A stretch of DNA of 64,000 nucleotides from Vallitaleaceae bacterium 9-2 (lineage in GTDB: Bacteria; Bacillota; Clostridia; Lachnospirales; Vallitaleaceae), in assembly GCA_038396585.1 (NCBI GenBank), contig CP121691.1, positions 1,488,001 to 1,552,000 of the forward strand. Direction: 5' to 3'. The translations under genes were made by a program, and so were the position numbers. The notes under the pieces are model-generated. The model had not been told where the DNA came from and did not search any database. It saw only the letters and a program-made list of their open reading frames with translations. This document shows, one piece after another, positions 18,148 through 28,751 of this stretch (position 1 is its first letter; every line of letters starts with the position of its first letter).

Positions 18148-18180
18148 TTAACATTCTATCGATAAATAATAGGATGTTAA
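18148..18180 (+). promoter_or_regulatory. Inverted repeat in the metY leader
   Basis: TTAACATTCTAT and ATAGGATGTTAA face each other across nine bases, complementary except for one G-U. The repeat begins about eight bases after the expected transcription start. It could be an operator for a sulfur-responsive repressor or a short mRNA hairpin; there is no T run, so it is not a terminator. Confidence 0.5.
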
Positions 18181-18200
18181 CTGAACCCGTTGATGCATAG

Positions 18201-19502
<1,302 letters not shown>

Positions 19503-19510
19503 GGGATATG

Positions 19511-20437
19511 ATGACTATTCATAATAATATGATGGAATTAATTGGAAAGACTCCGTTGTTATACATGGATCGTATTGCAAAGGCGCATGGAGCGCTAGGA
19601 AGAATTGTAGGTAAGTTGGAGTTTTTTAATCCGGGAGCCAGTGTAAAAGATCGTATTGCATTAAATATGATTCTTAAGGCAGAACAAGAAGGAAAGCTAG
19701 ACAAGGATACAATAATTATTGAACCGACAAGTGGGAATACGGGAATAGGCTTAGCATCCATTGCAGCAGCACGAGGATATAAAATCATTCTTACAATGCC
19801 TGAATCTATGAGTATTGAACGTCGACGCTTGCTAGGAAGCTTTGGAGCAAAGATTGTATTAACCGATAGCACTAAAGGAATGCGAGGTGCAATTGATAAA
19901 GCAAATGCGTTAGCTGAAAGTTATGCGAAAGTATTCATCCCTAGTCAGTTTGATAATCCGGCGAACCCGGAAATTCATCAAAAAACAACGGCGGTTGAAA
20001 TTTTAAAAGACACGGACAAGAATGTAGCAGCTTTTGTAGCAGGCGTTGGAACGGGAGGAACGATTACCGGTGTTGGAAAAGTGCTCAAAGAACAACTATC
20101 AGATGTATATGTCGTCGCAGTTGAGCCTAAGGATTCGGCTGTTCTTTCGGGACAAGCACCAGGTCCTCATAAAATTCAAGGGATAGGAGCCGGGTTTATT
20201 CCGAAAGTAATGGATGTTCATCTGCTGGATGAAATTATACAAGTGAGCAATGAAGATGCCATTGCAATGGCTAGAGAAATTGCCCGTACTGAAGGTATCT
20301 TGGTGGGTATATCTGCAGGTGCAAATGTGTATGCAGCCATAGAACTTGCAAAGCGTGAAACGTTTAGAGATAAAAATATTGTGACCATTATTTGTGATAC
20401 CGGAGAGCGTTATCTTTCTACAGGCTTATTTGATTAA
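19511..20437 (+). CDS. cysK: Cysteine synthase A
   Basis: Cysteine synthase joins O-acetylserine and sulfide to make cysteine. The 308-aa protein has the PLP lysine K46 in GASVKDR, the substrate loop TSGNTG near residue 76 and the phosphate-binding GTGGTITG near residue 180, all standard for CysK. I chose ATG 19511, preceded by GAGGGA, though ATG 19508 is possible. It starts eight bases after metY, so the two form a sulfur-assimilation unit, and a terminator follows. Confidence 0.95.
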   Translation: MTIHNNMMELIGKTPLLYMDRIAKAHGALGRIVGKLEFFNPGASVKDRIALNMILKAEQEGKLDKDTIIIEPTSGNTGIGLASIAAARGYKIILTMPESMSIERRRLLGSFGAKIVLTDSTKGMRGAIDKANALAESYAKVFIPSQFDNPANPEIHQKTTAVEILKDTDKNVAAFVAGVGTGGTITGVGKVLKEQLSDVYVVAVEPKDSAVLSGQAPGPHKIQGIGAGFIPKVMDVHLLDEIIQVSNEDAIAMAREIARTEGILVGISAGANVYAAIELAKRETFRDKNIVTIICDTGERYLSTGLFD

Positions 20438-20470
20438 TTCATTGAAACATAGAGACTTTTCATAGTATGT

Positions 20471-20505
20471 AAAAAGGTGTATCAAAAGACGATGCACCTT
20501 TTTTT
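20471..20505 (+). terminator. Terminator after cysK
   Basis: AAAAAGGTGTATC pairs with GATGCACCTTTTT across a seven-base loop (one G-U) and runs into a stretch of T. Confidence 0.85.
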
Positions 20506-20531
20506 CGTGCTGAAATAGCCAAAAAGTGTGA

Positions 20532-20560
20532 TTGTACATAAAAAAAAGTGTAGGTATAAT
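20532..20560 (+). promoter_or_regulatory. Sigma-A promoter of comM
   Basis: TTGTAC (20532-20537), a 17-bp spacer and a perfect TATAAT (20555-20560) lie just before the comM ribosome binding site. Confidence 0.8.
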
Positions 20561-20578
20561 CAGCTTAGGAGGACGGCT

Positions 20579-22099
20579 ATGTATTGTAAAATTTTTTGTG
20601 GAACACTATTAGGAATTAAAGGGATGCTTATTGATGTTGAAGTTGATATTTCAGAAGGTTTTCCCAAATTAGATATCGTCGGAATGCCGGGCAGTGTTAT
20701 CAAAGAGGCAAAAGAGCGAGTAAGAACAGGAATAAAAAACTCGGGATATACATTTCCGTATAAACGAATAACGATTAATCTAGCTCCGGCGCATATTCGT
20801 AAAGAGGGTGTGGGATTTGATTTGGCCATTGCTGTAGGCATTTTATGCTGTGAGCGTATTATTCCTGTTGCACATCTTAATCAAACGATTGTATTAGGAG
20901 AGTTAGCCCTTAATGGAGAGATTCGACCTATAAAAGGAATTGTCTCTTTACTTGACGAAGCAAAGAATGAAGGAATAAAACGTTGTATTATTCCAAAAGG
21001 AAATATACATGAAGCGATGCTGATTAAAGATCTAGAGATTATAGGCGTCGATGATTTGCAAGAAGTGGTGGCTTGCATTAAATCGAATTATCTAGAGCAT
21101 CAACAGGTAATCCATAGTAGCTTATTAGAGAGCTTAGATGGGGGCGCAGAGCCATTAGAAGACTTTTCTCAAGTTATTGGCCAAGAGCATGCAAAAAGAG
21201 GGTTAGAGATAGCTGTGAGTGGAATGCATCATGCAATGCTAAAAGGTCCGCCGGGAATCGGTAAGACCATGCTGGCAAAACGGGTTAAAACTATTTTGCC
21301 TCCTTTGTCAGATAAAGAAATCATAGATTTAACCAAAATATATTCAGCTGCAGAAAAATTATTAAACAATAGACAGATTATTTATGGACGCCCATTTAGA
21401 GATCCCCATCATTCGATTACACGAGCAAGTTTTATTGGTGGAGGTTCATTGGCAAAACCGGGAGAAATTAGTCTTGCACATAAAGGGGTGCTCATGCTGG
21501 ATGAATTTCCTGAATTTCGTAAAGATGTCATTGAGTCGTTGAGAGAGCCTTTGGAACAAGGCTATATTTTGCTGTCAAGAAATCACCATGTTTTTTCTTT
21601 TCCAGCAGATTTTATACTTATAGCGGCTATGAACCCATGTCCTTGCGGATATTATCCACATACAGACAAGTGTCAATGCCTACCTTCGCAAATTGAAAAA
21701 TATCATACAAAAATAAGTGGAGCCATTATAGATCGAATTGATTTGCATATTGAGATGATGCCTATGAAATATCAGCAACTAAAAGAACATCAAAGTGGTG
21801 AATGTTCAAAGAAGATTTTGGAGCGCGTCAAGCAAGTCCATTCCATTCAATCTAAACGCTATAAAAATGAAGAGTTTATTTTCAATGCCAATATTCCCGT
21901 AGACAAGATTCCGGTATATTGTCAATTATCCTCTGTGGCCGATGAACTATTAAGAGAAGTCTATAGGACTTTAAATCTAAGTTCCCGCTCATATCATCGT
22001 CTATTAAAAGTTGCAAGAACGATTGCAGATATGGACAACAGTGAATATATACATGACCAGCATATTGCCGAAGCCATTTTGTTTAAGCAAGATGCTTGA
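20579..22099 (+). CDS. comM: YifB/ComM-family Mg-chelatase-like AAA+ ATPase
   Basis: ComM is a hexameric helicase that promotes branch migration during natural transformation. The 506-aa protein has an N-terminal Lon-protease-like domain beginning MYCKIFCGTLLGIKG, the Walker A GPPGIGKTML near residue 224, and a C-terminal Mg-chelatase domain with a MNPCPCGYY zinc-type cysteine motif. I chose ATG 20579 after AGGAGG; an upstream in-frame start would overlap the promoter. dprA lies a few genes downstream, so both recombination-linked proteins are near each other. Confidence 0.93.
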   Translation: MYCKIFCGTLLGIKGMLIDVEVDISEGFPKLDIVGMPGSVIKEAKERVRTGIKNSGYTFPYKRITINLAPAHIRKEGVGFDLAIAVGILCCERIIPVAHLNQTIVLGELALNGEIRPIKGIVSLLDEAKNEGIKRCIIPKGNIHEAMLIKDLEIIGVDDLQEVVACIKSNYLEHQQVIHSSLLESLDGGAEPLEDFSQVIGQEHAKRGLEIAVSGMHHAMLKGPPGIGKTMLAKRVKTILPPLSDKEIIDLTKIYSAAEKLLNNRQIIYGRPFRDPHHSITRASFIGGGSLAKPGEISLAHKGVLMLDEFPEFRKDVIESLREPLEQGYILLSRNHHVFSFPADFILIAAMNPCPCGYYPHTDKCQCLPSQIEKYHTKISGAIIDRIDLHIEMMPMKYQQLKEHQSGECSKKILERVKQVHSIQSKRYKNEEFIFNANIPVDKIPVYCQLSSVADELLREVYRTLNLSSRSYHRLLKVARTIADMDNSEYIHDQHIAEAILFKQDA

Positions 22100-22124
22100 T
22101 AAATCTAAGGATTATCGTTATAAT
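22096..22124 (+). promoter_or_regulatory. Sigma-A promoter of the alr-femX genes
   Basis: TTGATA (22096-22101), overlapping the comM stop, is separated by 17 bp from a perfect TATAAT (22119-22124), about 36 bp before the racemase start. Confidence 0.8.
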
Positions 22125-22159
22125 GACATAGTTAAGCTATAGATGAATGGAGGAGACAA

Positions 22160-23296
22160 ATGCATCCGATTATAGAGGTGGATCAGAAAAAACTCATTGA
22201 GAATCTTGCAAAGGTTCAACGCATTATTCAAGAAAATGTAAAAATTATGGCGATTATCAAAAGTAATGCCTATGGTCATGGGATGTTGGAAATTGCAAAG
22301 GCCCTATCCTTTCAAGTGGATTCTTTTGGGGTAGGATTTTTTCATGAGGCTTTATTACTCAGACAACACGGGATTATACAGGAAATTCTTGTACTAGGAC
22401 CTTCTTATGATTTTGAATTAGCCATTGAAAATAAAGTAACCATAACCATAGAAAGCACTGAACAGGCGATGCGTTTGTTTCAATACATAGAGGCCCAAGT
22501 AAAAGGGACGAAAAAAAAGATTCAGATACACCTAAAAGTGGATACAGGGTTTGGACGCTTTGGGCTTGATAAAGAAGGGGTCGCCTCCTTTTTAAAGCAC
22601 TACATGATGTATAGTAATTATATTGTGATTCGAGGTGTATATTCGCATATATCCATGACAAAGAAAACAGATGCAACGTGGGTAGAGCAACAGAACAAAT
22701 GTTTTTTAGCGTTTAAAGAACAAATTCAAGCGCAAATAGACACAAAAAATATACTTTTTCATTTAGCGAATTCAGAAATCGCCATTGATTATGCACAGTT
22801 ACAATATGATATGATTCGAATTGGTAATGCGCTGTTTGGACCAGTGGGAAGTGAAAGACATATTGAATTAAAGTCTATTGCGTCAATAAAACTTCCAGTG
22901 GTAAGTGTCCATGAAAGAGGCAAGGGGCAACGCATTGGATATGGGCGACGATATCGCCTAAAAAAGGATAGTAAAATCGGCGTGGTTGAAGCAGGATTTT
23001 ATGAAGGAATTGGCATTGAAAAAAGTCCGATTGGACAATCAAGAGTGCATCAGCTGCGTTTTTTTGCACGGCGTGTCATTAAAGCATTTTTGCGAAAAGA
23101 GTATATGCTTTATCAAGGAAAAAAGCTCCCTATTATTGGTATGGTTAATATGCAGTATACAATGATTGATATTACAGGAATAGATATGAAGATAGGGGAC
23201 TTTGTAGAATATAAAAAATCACCACTATATTTTAAAGAGAATATTGAACGTCGACATATATTGGAGGAAGACAATGGAATTAGTAACAAATCTTGA
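22160..23296 (+). CDS. Divergent alanine racemase-family protein
   Basis: The fold-type III PLP racemase signature is present: the PLP lysine K34 in IIKSNAYGHG, HLKVDTGFGRFG, the SHISM histidine and DMIRIGNALFG. The second-base tyrosine is present in the IGYGRRY segment. Two features differ from standard alanine racemase. The VCMDQ motif of the substrate entrance is replaced by VNMQY, so the aspartate is glutamine. The C-terminal block usually reading LGTINYE...R.PR is missing and a short tail ending in ERRHI stands in its place. It may therefore racemise another amino acid or be a paralogue. It overlaps the FemX gene by 23 bases, so the products are probably used together. Confidence 0.8.
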   Translation: MHPIIEVDQKKLIENLAKVQRIIQENVKIMAIIKSNAYGHGMLEIAKALSFQVDSFGVGFFHEALLLRQHGIIQEILVLGPSYDFELAIENKVTITIESTEQAMRLFQYIEAQVKGTKKKIQIHLKVDTGFGRFGLDKEGVASFLKHYMMYSNYIVIRGVYSHISMTKKTDATWVEQQNKCFLAFKEQIQAQIDTKNILFHLANSEIAIDYAQLQYDMIRIGNALFGPVGSERHIELKSIASIKLPVVSVHERGKGQRIGYGRRYRLKKDSKIGVVEAGFYEGIGIEKSPIGQSRVHQLRFFARRVIKAFLRKEYMLYQGKKLPIIGMVNMQYTMIDITGIDMKIGDFVEYKKSPLYFKENIERRHILEEDNGISNKS

Positions 23297-24497
23297 TCAT
23301 CAAAGCTATAAACGCTGGAATGAAACACATCAGTATGGACAATTTTTACAGTCTGAAGAATGGGGACAGTTTAAAAGTAAAGGTGCATGGTCATATGAGC
23401 TTATAGGTCTAAAAGACCAAGGGGAGCTCGTTGCAGCTTGTATGCTGTTAAAACGTAAGCTACCTTTGATGAATGGTTACATGTATTATGCGCCTCGAGG
23501 ATTTGTGCTGGATTATTCAAACACAACGGTGATTCGAGAATTTACACAAAAAATTGCTGCCTATGCGAAGGCGAATAAAGGGATTATGGTTAAGATTGAC
23601 CCTTGTGTCATGTATAGAGAACATGACGCTGAGGGGCACCTTGTTGAGGAAGGGTTTAATCATGAGAATATTATAAAAAGCCTCTGTAATTTAGGGTATC
23701 ACCACAAAGGGGTTACCCTTGATTTTGATGGGATACAGCCAAGGTTTGTTTATAGACTCCCATTGGATAGAGACTTAGATGAATTGATGAAAAAATTTCA
23801 CCATAAGACTCGTTATAACATACGCCTTGCAGAAAAAAAGGGTGTCGAAATCTATGAGGGTTCTCGCGAAGAACTTGAAATTTTTGAAAAGATTATGCGT
23901 GTTACTGGAGAACGGGATGGATTTATTCCAAGACCTCTTGAATATTTTCAAAGTATGTATGATGTGCTCTATCCAGCCGGAAAACTAAAATTTTATATGG
24001 CAAGATATAATGTAGAAAAAGCCTTAAAAACCGTATCACAGCAACTTCAAAAAGAACAAGCAAAAGAAAAATATGATGAAAAACGCTTAGAAAAGCTCCT
24101 AAGAGAAGAAAAAGAATTGATGGAATTATCTAAGGAGCATCCAACGGGAATTATTGTTTCAGGAACAATTATGATCATTAATGGGAAAACAGCATGGTAT
24201 TTATATGGAGCCAGTGATAATGCTTTTCGAAATATCATGCCCAACTATTTAATTCAATGGAAAATGATACAAGATGCTTATAAAATAGGATGTAATATGT
24301 ATGATTTTCGTGGAATATCAGGTGATCTGAGCCCGGAAAATCCACTACATGGACTTTACCGCTTTAAAAAAGGATTTACGGGTGAGTTTGTGGAATATAT
24401 TGGAGAGTTTGATTTGATTCTACGTCCAATACGATATAAGCTATTTGAACATGGGGTACCATTGGCTAAAAAAATTATTCGTAAACTAAAAAAATAA
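23274..24497 (+). CDS. FemABX-type peptidoglycan peptidyltransferase
   Basis: Fem proteins use aminoacyl-tRNA to add amino acids to the side chain of lipid II. The 407-aa protein has two GNAT-like domains, with SEEWGQFKSKG near residue 27 and KFHHKTRYNIRLAEKKGVE near residue 180. A basic coiled-coil arm (about 255-290, Lys/Glu rich) follows, as in FemX/FemA, and then GTIMIINGKTAWYLYGASDN and YDFRGISG. I chose ATG 23274 after GGAGG; an upstream ATG at 23244 lies inside the racemase gene. Which amino acid it transfers cannot be read. Coupling to the racemase hints that the two share a substrate. Confidence 0.88.
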   Translation: MELVTNLDHQSYKRWNETHQYGQFLQSEEWGQFKSKGAWSYELIGLKDQGELVAACMLLKRKLPLMNGYMYYAPRGFVLDYSNTTVIREFTQKIAAYAKANKGIMVKIDPCVMYREHDAEGHLVEEGFNHENIIKSLCNLGYHHKGVTLDFDGIQPRFVYRLPLDRDLDELMKKFHHKTRYNIRLAEKKGVEIYEGSREELEIFEKIMRVTGERDGFIPRPLEYFQSMYDVLYPAGKLKFYMARYNVEKALKTVSQQLQKEQAKEKYDEKRLEKLLREEKELMELSKEHPTGIIVSGTIMIINGKTAWYLYGASDNAFRNIMPNYLIQWKMIQDAYKIGCNMYDFRGISGDLSPENPLHGLYRFKKGFTGEFVEYIGEFDLILRPIRYKLFEHGVPLAKKIIRKLKK

Positions 24498-24525
24498 TCG
24501 AGTTCGTCGTTCGTGAGGGAGAGGT

Positions 24526-25671
24526 ATGAATAAGAAAATATATAACATTTGGTTAAGTCAAGCACCCGGGATTACACCTAGAGGTGCTTGGTATTTGTAC
24601 AAAAAATACGCGTCGATTGAGAAAATTTACCAGATGCCGAGAGCTGAAATTGTTGATTTTTTTCAGTCGATTGAAGGGACATTAGGATCTGGATTTATCC
24701 GAAATCATGATGCGCAGGAATGGGAGCGCTACAAAGATAAAATTACAGAGGTTGAAAAATATTATGAAAAAATCTCTAAAAAAAATGTGCAGGTTTTAAC
24801 ACCGGATCAAGAGATATTTCCCAAACGCTTGCGTGAAATAGATGATTGTCCAATTGTGCTTTATGCAAAAGGAAAAGTGGATTTTTCTAAACCGGCGATT
24901 GGTATTGTAGGATCGCGAAGAGCAAGTGACTACGGAAAGGCAATGGCTAGGTACTTTGCGAAAGAATTGGCATGTTTTGGAATAAACATTGTCAGTGGTT
25001 TAGCATACGGAATTGATGTCAATGCACATATTGGATGTATAGAAGAAGGTTATAATACAACAGCGGTTTTAGGGGGAGGATTACATGCATGCTATCCAAA
25101 ACGTCATGAGAAATACTTTAACGAGATTCAACAGATGGGTAGTGTTTTATCTGAAGAACCCTATGGAAGAAAAGTAGAGCCATATATGTTTCCAAAACGC
25201 AATCGGATTATTAGTGGAATAAGCGAAGGTGTCATCGTTATTGAGGCAGCTAAAAAAAGCGGATCTTTAATTACATCAGATTTTGCATTAGAACAAGGAA
25301 GAGAAGTGTTCTCTGTTCCGGGACGATTGTTTGATACATTAAGTGAAGGGTCAAATGCATTAATCAAACAAGGAGCGAAGGCGGTCTTTGATGTCGATGA
25401 TGTACTTAATGAATTGAGTGAATATGTGCAAAAACAAGTAGGACAAAAAGAGGATTCGGAAAAAAAACTTGAAGAAATAGAGAAAATAGTATATTCTTGT
25501 ATAAGTTACGACCCTGTTCATATGGAACAAATCCTTCAGCAACTACATGGACAAAAAAGCAACGAGTGCATGTTAAGACAGGACGAAATAATGATGATTC
25601 TTTTGAAGCTCGAGCTGAAAGGATTTATTGAAAAAAAATCAGGGTGTTATTATACACGTTTGGAGGTTTAG
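24526..25671 (+). CDS. dprA: DNA processing protein DprA
   Basis: DprA loads RecA on single-stranded DNA during natural transformation. The 381-aa protein has an N-terminal SAM/HhH-like domain (ITPRGAWYLYKKY), a Rossmann domain with GIVGSRRASDYGKAMAR, GLAYGIDVNAH and RNRIISGISEGVIVIEA, and a C-terminal winged-helix. The ATG has GGGAGAGG upstream. It ends two bases before topA, a gene order common in Firmicutes. Confidence 0.95.
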   Translation: MNKKIYNIWLSQAPGITPRGAWYLYKKYASIEKIYQMPRAEIVDFFQSIEGTLGSGFIRNHDAQEWERYKDKITEVEKYYEKISKKNVQVLTPDQEIFPKRLREIDDCPIVLYAKGKVDFSKPAIGIVGSRRASDYGKAMARYFAKELACFGINIVSGLAYGIDVNAHIGCIEEGYNTTAVLGGGLHACYPKRHEKYFNEIQQMGSVLSEEPYGRKVEPYMFPKRNRIISGISEGVIVIEAAKKSGSLITSDFALEQGREVFSVPGRLFDTLSEGSNALIKQGAKAVFDVDDVLNELSEYVQKQVGQKEDSEKKLEEIEKIVYSCISYDPVHMEQILQQLHGQKSNECMLRQDEIMMILLKLELKGFIEKKSGCYYTRLEV

Positions 25672-25672
25672 A

Positions 25673-27763
25673 ATGGCAAAGAACTTAGTTATTGTTGAGT
25701 CCCCTGCAAAAGCAAAAACGATTAAAAAGTTTTTGGGTTCAAATTATAAAATTGAAGCATCGATGGGGCATGTACGTGATCTGCCAAAAAGTCAGCTAGG
25801 GGTAGATCCTGAAAATGATTTTGAACCAAAATATATAACAATTCGTGGAAAAGGTGAACTCTTGGCAAAATTAAAAAAAGAAGCCAAGAAATCAACAAAA
25901 GTATATTTGGCAACTGACCCTGACCGAGAGGGTGAAGCAATCTCTTGGCATTTATATAATGTTTTATCTCCGCTAAATGAAAAGATATATCGGATTACAT
26001 TTAATGAAATTACAAAAGAGGCAGTAAAAGGTTCAATTAAAGCAGCCAGAACAATTGATATGGATCTTGTTGATGCACAGCAAGCCCGTCGAATATTAGA
26101 TAGAATTGTTGGATATAAGATTAGCCCTTTATTATGGAAGAAAGTCAAAAAAGGTTTAAGTGCAGGACGAGTACAATCGGTTGCGCTTAAGTTGATATGT
26201 CAGCGGGAAAAAATGATTGAGCAGTTTATTCCGGAAGAATATTGGACGATTGATGCAACGATCAAAGCAAAAGGTGTCAAAGAATCTTTTGTTGCGGCTT
26301 TCTATGGAAACAAGGAAGGTAAGATAGCGCTTTCAAATAAAGAGCAAGTCGATAAGATTCTAGAGAATATTAATAATCAACCCGTATCCATTGAAGATAT
26401 TAAGAATTCAGATCGGATACGTAAGCCTAACTTACCCTTTACAACAAGTACCTTACAGCAAGAAGCATCAAAAAAATTGAACTTTACAACATCAAAAACA
26501 ATGCGTATTGCACAACAGCTGTATGAAGGGGTTGATATTCCAGGGCGCGGGACAACAGGTCTCATTACATATTTACGTACAGACTCTACACGTATTGCTA
26601 CGCAGGCGCATAATGAAGCCGTTGATTTTATTCAACAAAATTATGGGGAAGAATACGTCAATAGTAAGCCGATTGCTGTGAAAAAAAATGAAGCGGCACA
26701 AGATGCGCATGAAGCTATACGCCCAACATATACAGAACTTGAGCCCTTGTCCATTAAGGCGTCTTTGTCTAGAGACCAATATCGTTTGTATCAGCTGATT
26801 TGGACGCGGTTTGTGGCTTCAAGGATGAAACCTGCAATTTATAATCGTCAACGTATTACAATGTATATACAAGATTATCAGTTTAGAACAAATGTGCAAA
26901 CCATAAAATTTGATGGATTTTTAAAAGTATATAAACATGACGATGATGACCAAGATGCTGTGGCAAAAAAACAATTAGAGATTAATACAGATACAAAGCT
27001 TTCTATGGAATCTGTTGAAGGAATTCAACATTTTACACAACCGCCGGCAAGATACACAGAAGCCGCGTTAGTCAAAACACTTGAAGAAAATGGTGTAGGA
27101 AGACCTAGTACATATGCACCAACGATTTCAACGATTCTGGCCAGGGGATATGTGGGGAAAGAACAGAAAAAATTGTTCCCGACAGAATTAGGCGAGATAG
27201 TCTATGAAATCTTAAAAGGATATTTTAATGATGTCATTAATGTTGATTTTACAGCCAACTTAGAAAAAGAACTGGATCAGGTTGAAGACGGAGATATTCC
27301 GTGGAAGCATGTTTTAAGAGAATTTTATCCGGGCTTTGAAAAATTGGTCGAAACAGCAGAAGAGGAAGTTAGTAAAATAGAGATTCGCGATGAAGAAACA
27401 GATATCCCATGTGAACTTTGTGGACGTAATATGGTAATTAAAATGGGAAGATACGGTAAATTCTTAGCATGTCCAGGTTTCCCGGAATGTCGCAATACGA
27501 AGCCTTTATTGGAAAAGGTTGATGATGTTCAATGTCCTCGGTGTGAAGGAGATGTCTTGATTAAAAAGACAAAAAAAGGACGTAGATATTATGGGTGTGA
27601 AAACAATCCTGAATGTGAGTTTATGTCATGGAATAAACCTTCGACTGAGAAATGTGAATTGTGTGGTAGCATGATGGTTGAAAAAGGCAAGAAATTATTA
27701 TGCATTAATGAAACTTGTAAGAACATTCAAGAAAAAAAGGAAGAAGACCCGGAAGATGTGTGA
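25673..27763 (+). CDS. topA: DNA topoisomerase I
   Basis: Type IA topoisomerase relaxes negative supercoils. The 696-aa protein begins with the TOPRIM domain (KNLVIVESPAKAKTIKKFLG, DPDREGEAISWH). The active-site tyrosine is Y300 in GLITYLRTDSTR. Three C-terminal C4 zinc ribbons are visible at CELCGRN, CPRCEGD and CELCGSM. I chose ATG 25673 after TTTGGAGG; an upstream in-frame ATG lies inside dprA. Translation is likely coupled to dprA. Confidence 0.97.
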   Translation: MAKNLVIVESPAKAKTIKKFLGSNYKIEASMGHVRDLPKSQLGVDPENDFEPKYITIRGKGELLAKLKKEAKKSTKVYLATDPDREGEAISWHLYNVLSPLNEKIYRITFNEITKEAVKGSIKAARTIDMDLVDAQQARRILDRIVGYKISPLLWKKVKKGLSAGRVQSVALKLICQREKMIEQFIPEEYWTIDATIKAKGVKESFVAAFYGNKEGKIALSNKEQVDKILENINNQPVSIEDIKNSDRIRKPNLPFTTSTLQQEASKKLNFTTSKTMRIAQQLYEGVDIPGRGTTGLITYLRTDSTRIATQAHNEAVDFIQQNYGEEYVNSKPIAVKKNEAAQDAHEAIRPTYTELEPLSIKASLSRDQYRLYQLIWTRFVASRMKPAIYNRQRITMYIQDYQFRTNVQTIKFDGFLKVYKHDDDDQDAVAKKQLEINTDTKLSMESVEGIQHFTQPPARYTEAALVKTLEENGVGRPSTYAPTISTILARGYVGKEQKKLFPTELGEIVYEILKGYFNDVINVDFTANLEKELDQVEDGDIPWKHVLREFYPGFEKLVETAEEEVSKIEIRDEETDIPCELCGRNMVIKMGRYGKFLACPGFPECRNTKPLLEKVDDVQCPRCEGDVLIKKTKKGRRYYGCENNPECEFMSWNKPSTEKCELCGSMMVEKGKKLLCINETCKNIQEKKEEDPEDV

Positions 27764-27781
27764 AATTTGTCTACAATTTCC

Positions 27782-27810
27782 TTGTCTTCTATTCTGGATT
27801 AAGATATAAT
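27782..27810 (+). promoter_or_regulatory. Sigma-A promoter of codY
   Basis: TTGTCT (27782-27787), a 17-bp spacer and a perfect TATAAT (27805-27810) lie 45 bp before the codY start. Confidence 0.75.
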
Positions 27811-27854
27811 AATGTTTAAGCGTGTAGCGAAATTCTAAGTAGGAGGAAAAAGTA

Positions 27855-28622
27855 GTGAGTGTTGAACTATTAGACCGCACCCGAAAAATCAACAAGCTAT
27901 TACAAAAAACTGGAACGGAGCGAGTGGTTTTTCAAGATATTTGTGAAGTGATGAGTGACATTTTAGATTCAACTGTATTGGTACTTAGTAAAAAGGGGAA
28001 GTTATTAGCACAGTATTCGAAACAAACGATTGAACCTATTGAAGAGTTGCAAATATCCGAGAATGAGGAAATAATTGATTTGCAGCTGAATGAACGGCTA
28101 TTAAATATTTTATCAACAAAGGAAAATATTAATTTTCTAACATTGGGAATAAAGAAAATATATACAGAACAAGGATATATTGGAATGGTTGCTCCTATTG
28201 ATATAGCAGGGGAACGTTTGGGGACGCTGGTGATGTATCGTTTACATACATTTTATGATATTGAAGATATTATTCTAGCAGAATATGGTTCAACGGTAGT
28301 CGGATTAGAAATTATGCGCTCGATTAATGAAGAAAATTCAGAAGAGATACGAAAGAGCAATATTGTAAAATCAGCAGTTGGAACATTGTCCTTTTCTGAG
28401 CAAGAGGCAATTAAGCATATTTTTGAGGAACTCGATGGAAATGAAGGTATCTTGGTTGCGTCTAAGGTTGCAGACCGTGTAGGGATTACGCGAAGCGTTA
28501 TCGTCAATGCCCTTCGAAAATTTGAAAGTGCCGGTGTAATAGAGTCGAGGTCTTTGGGAATGAAAGGTACATATATTAAAATTTTAAATAGTATTTTAAA
28601 AGATGAAATTGCAAAAATATAA
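27855..28622 (+). CDS. codY: GTP-sensing pleiotropic repressor CodY
   Basis: CodY senses GTP and branched-chain amino acids and represses stationary-phase genes. The 255-aa protein has an N-terminal GAF domain that begins ELLDRTRKINKLLQ and a C-terminal winged helix-turn-helix with ASKVADRVGITRSVIVNALRKFESAGVIESRSLG. The start codon is GTG with AGGAGG upstream. It lies between topA and the flagellar operon, a typical clostridial order, and has its own promoter and terminator. Confidence 0.97.
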   Translation: MSVELLDRTRKINKLLQKTGTERVVFQDICEVMSDILDSTVLVLSKKGKLLAQYSKQTIEPIEELQISENEEIIDLQLNERLLNILSTKENINFLTLGIKKIYTEQGYIGMVAPIDIAGERLGTLVMYRLHTFYDIEDIILAEYGSTVVGLEIMRSINEENSEEIRKSNIVKSAVGTLSFSEQEAIKHIFEELDGNEGILVASKVADRVGITRSVIVNALRKFESAGVIESRSLGMKGTYIKILNSILKDEIAKI

Positions 28623-28650
28623 GAAGAGATATAGAATCTCTTCTTCTTTT
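28621..28650 (+). terminator. Terminator after codY
   Basis: AAGAAGAGAT pairs perfectly with ATCTCTTCTT across a five-base loop and is followed by a CTTTTT run. The stem begins within the codY stop codon. Confidence 0.85.
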
Positions 28651-28651
28651 T

Positions 28652-28680
28652 GTAAAAAGTAAATTTTATTTACTTTTTAC
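28652..28680. repeat. Perfect 12-bp inverted repeat before the flagellar promoter
   Basis: GTAAAAAGTAAA and TTTACTTTTTAC face each other across five bases (TTTTA). It directly precedes the -35 box of the operon. It could be a second terminator-like hairpin or an operator for the flagellar promoter. Confidence 0.6.
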
Positions 28681-28690
28681 AAAAAAGCGG

Positions 28691-28719
28691 TTGTGTTCTT
28701 AACAATTAACTGATACAAT
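28691..28719 (+). promoter_or_regulatory. Sigma-A promoter of the flagellar/chemotaxis operon
   Basis: TTGTGT (28691-28696), a 17-bp spacer and TACAAT (28714-28719) lie 33 bp before flgC. No sigma-D-type box is visible here. Confidence 0.7.
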
Positions 28720-28751
28720 GTATGATAGATTAAAGCGAAAGGAGTAAGGGG

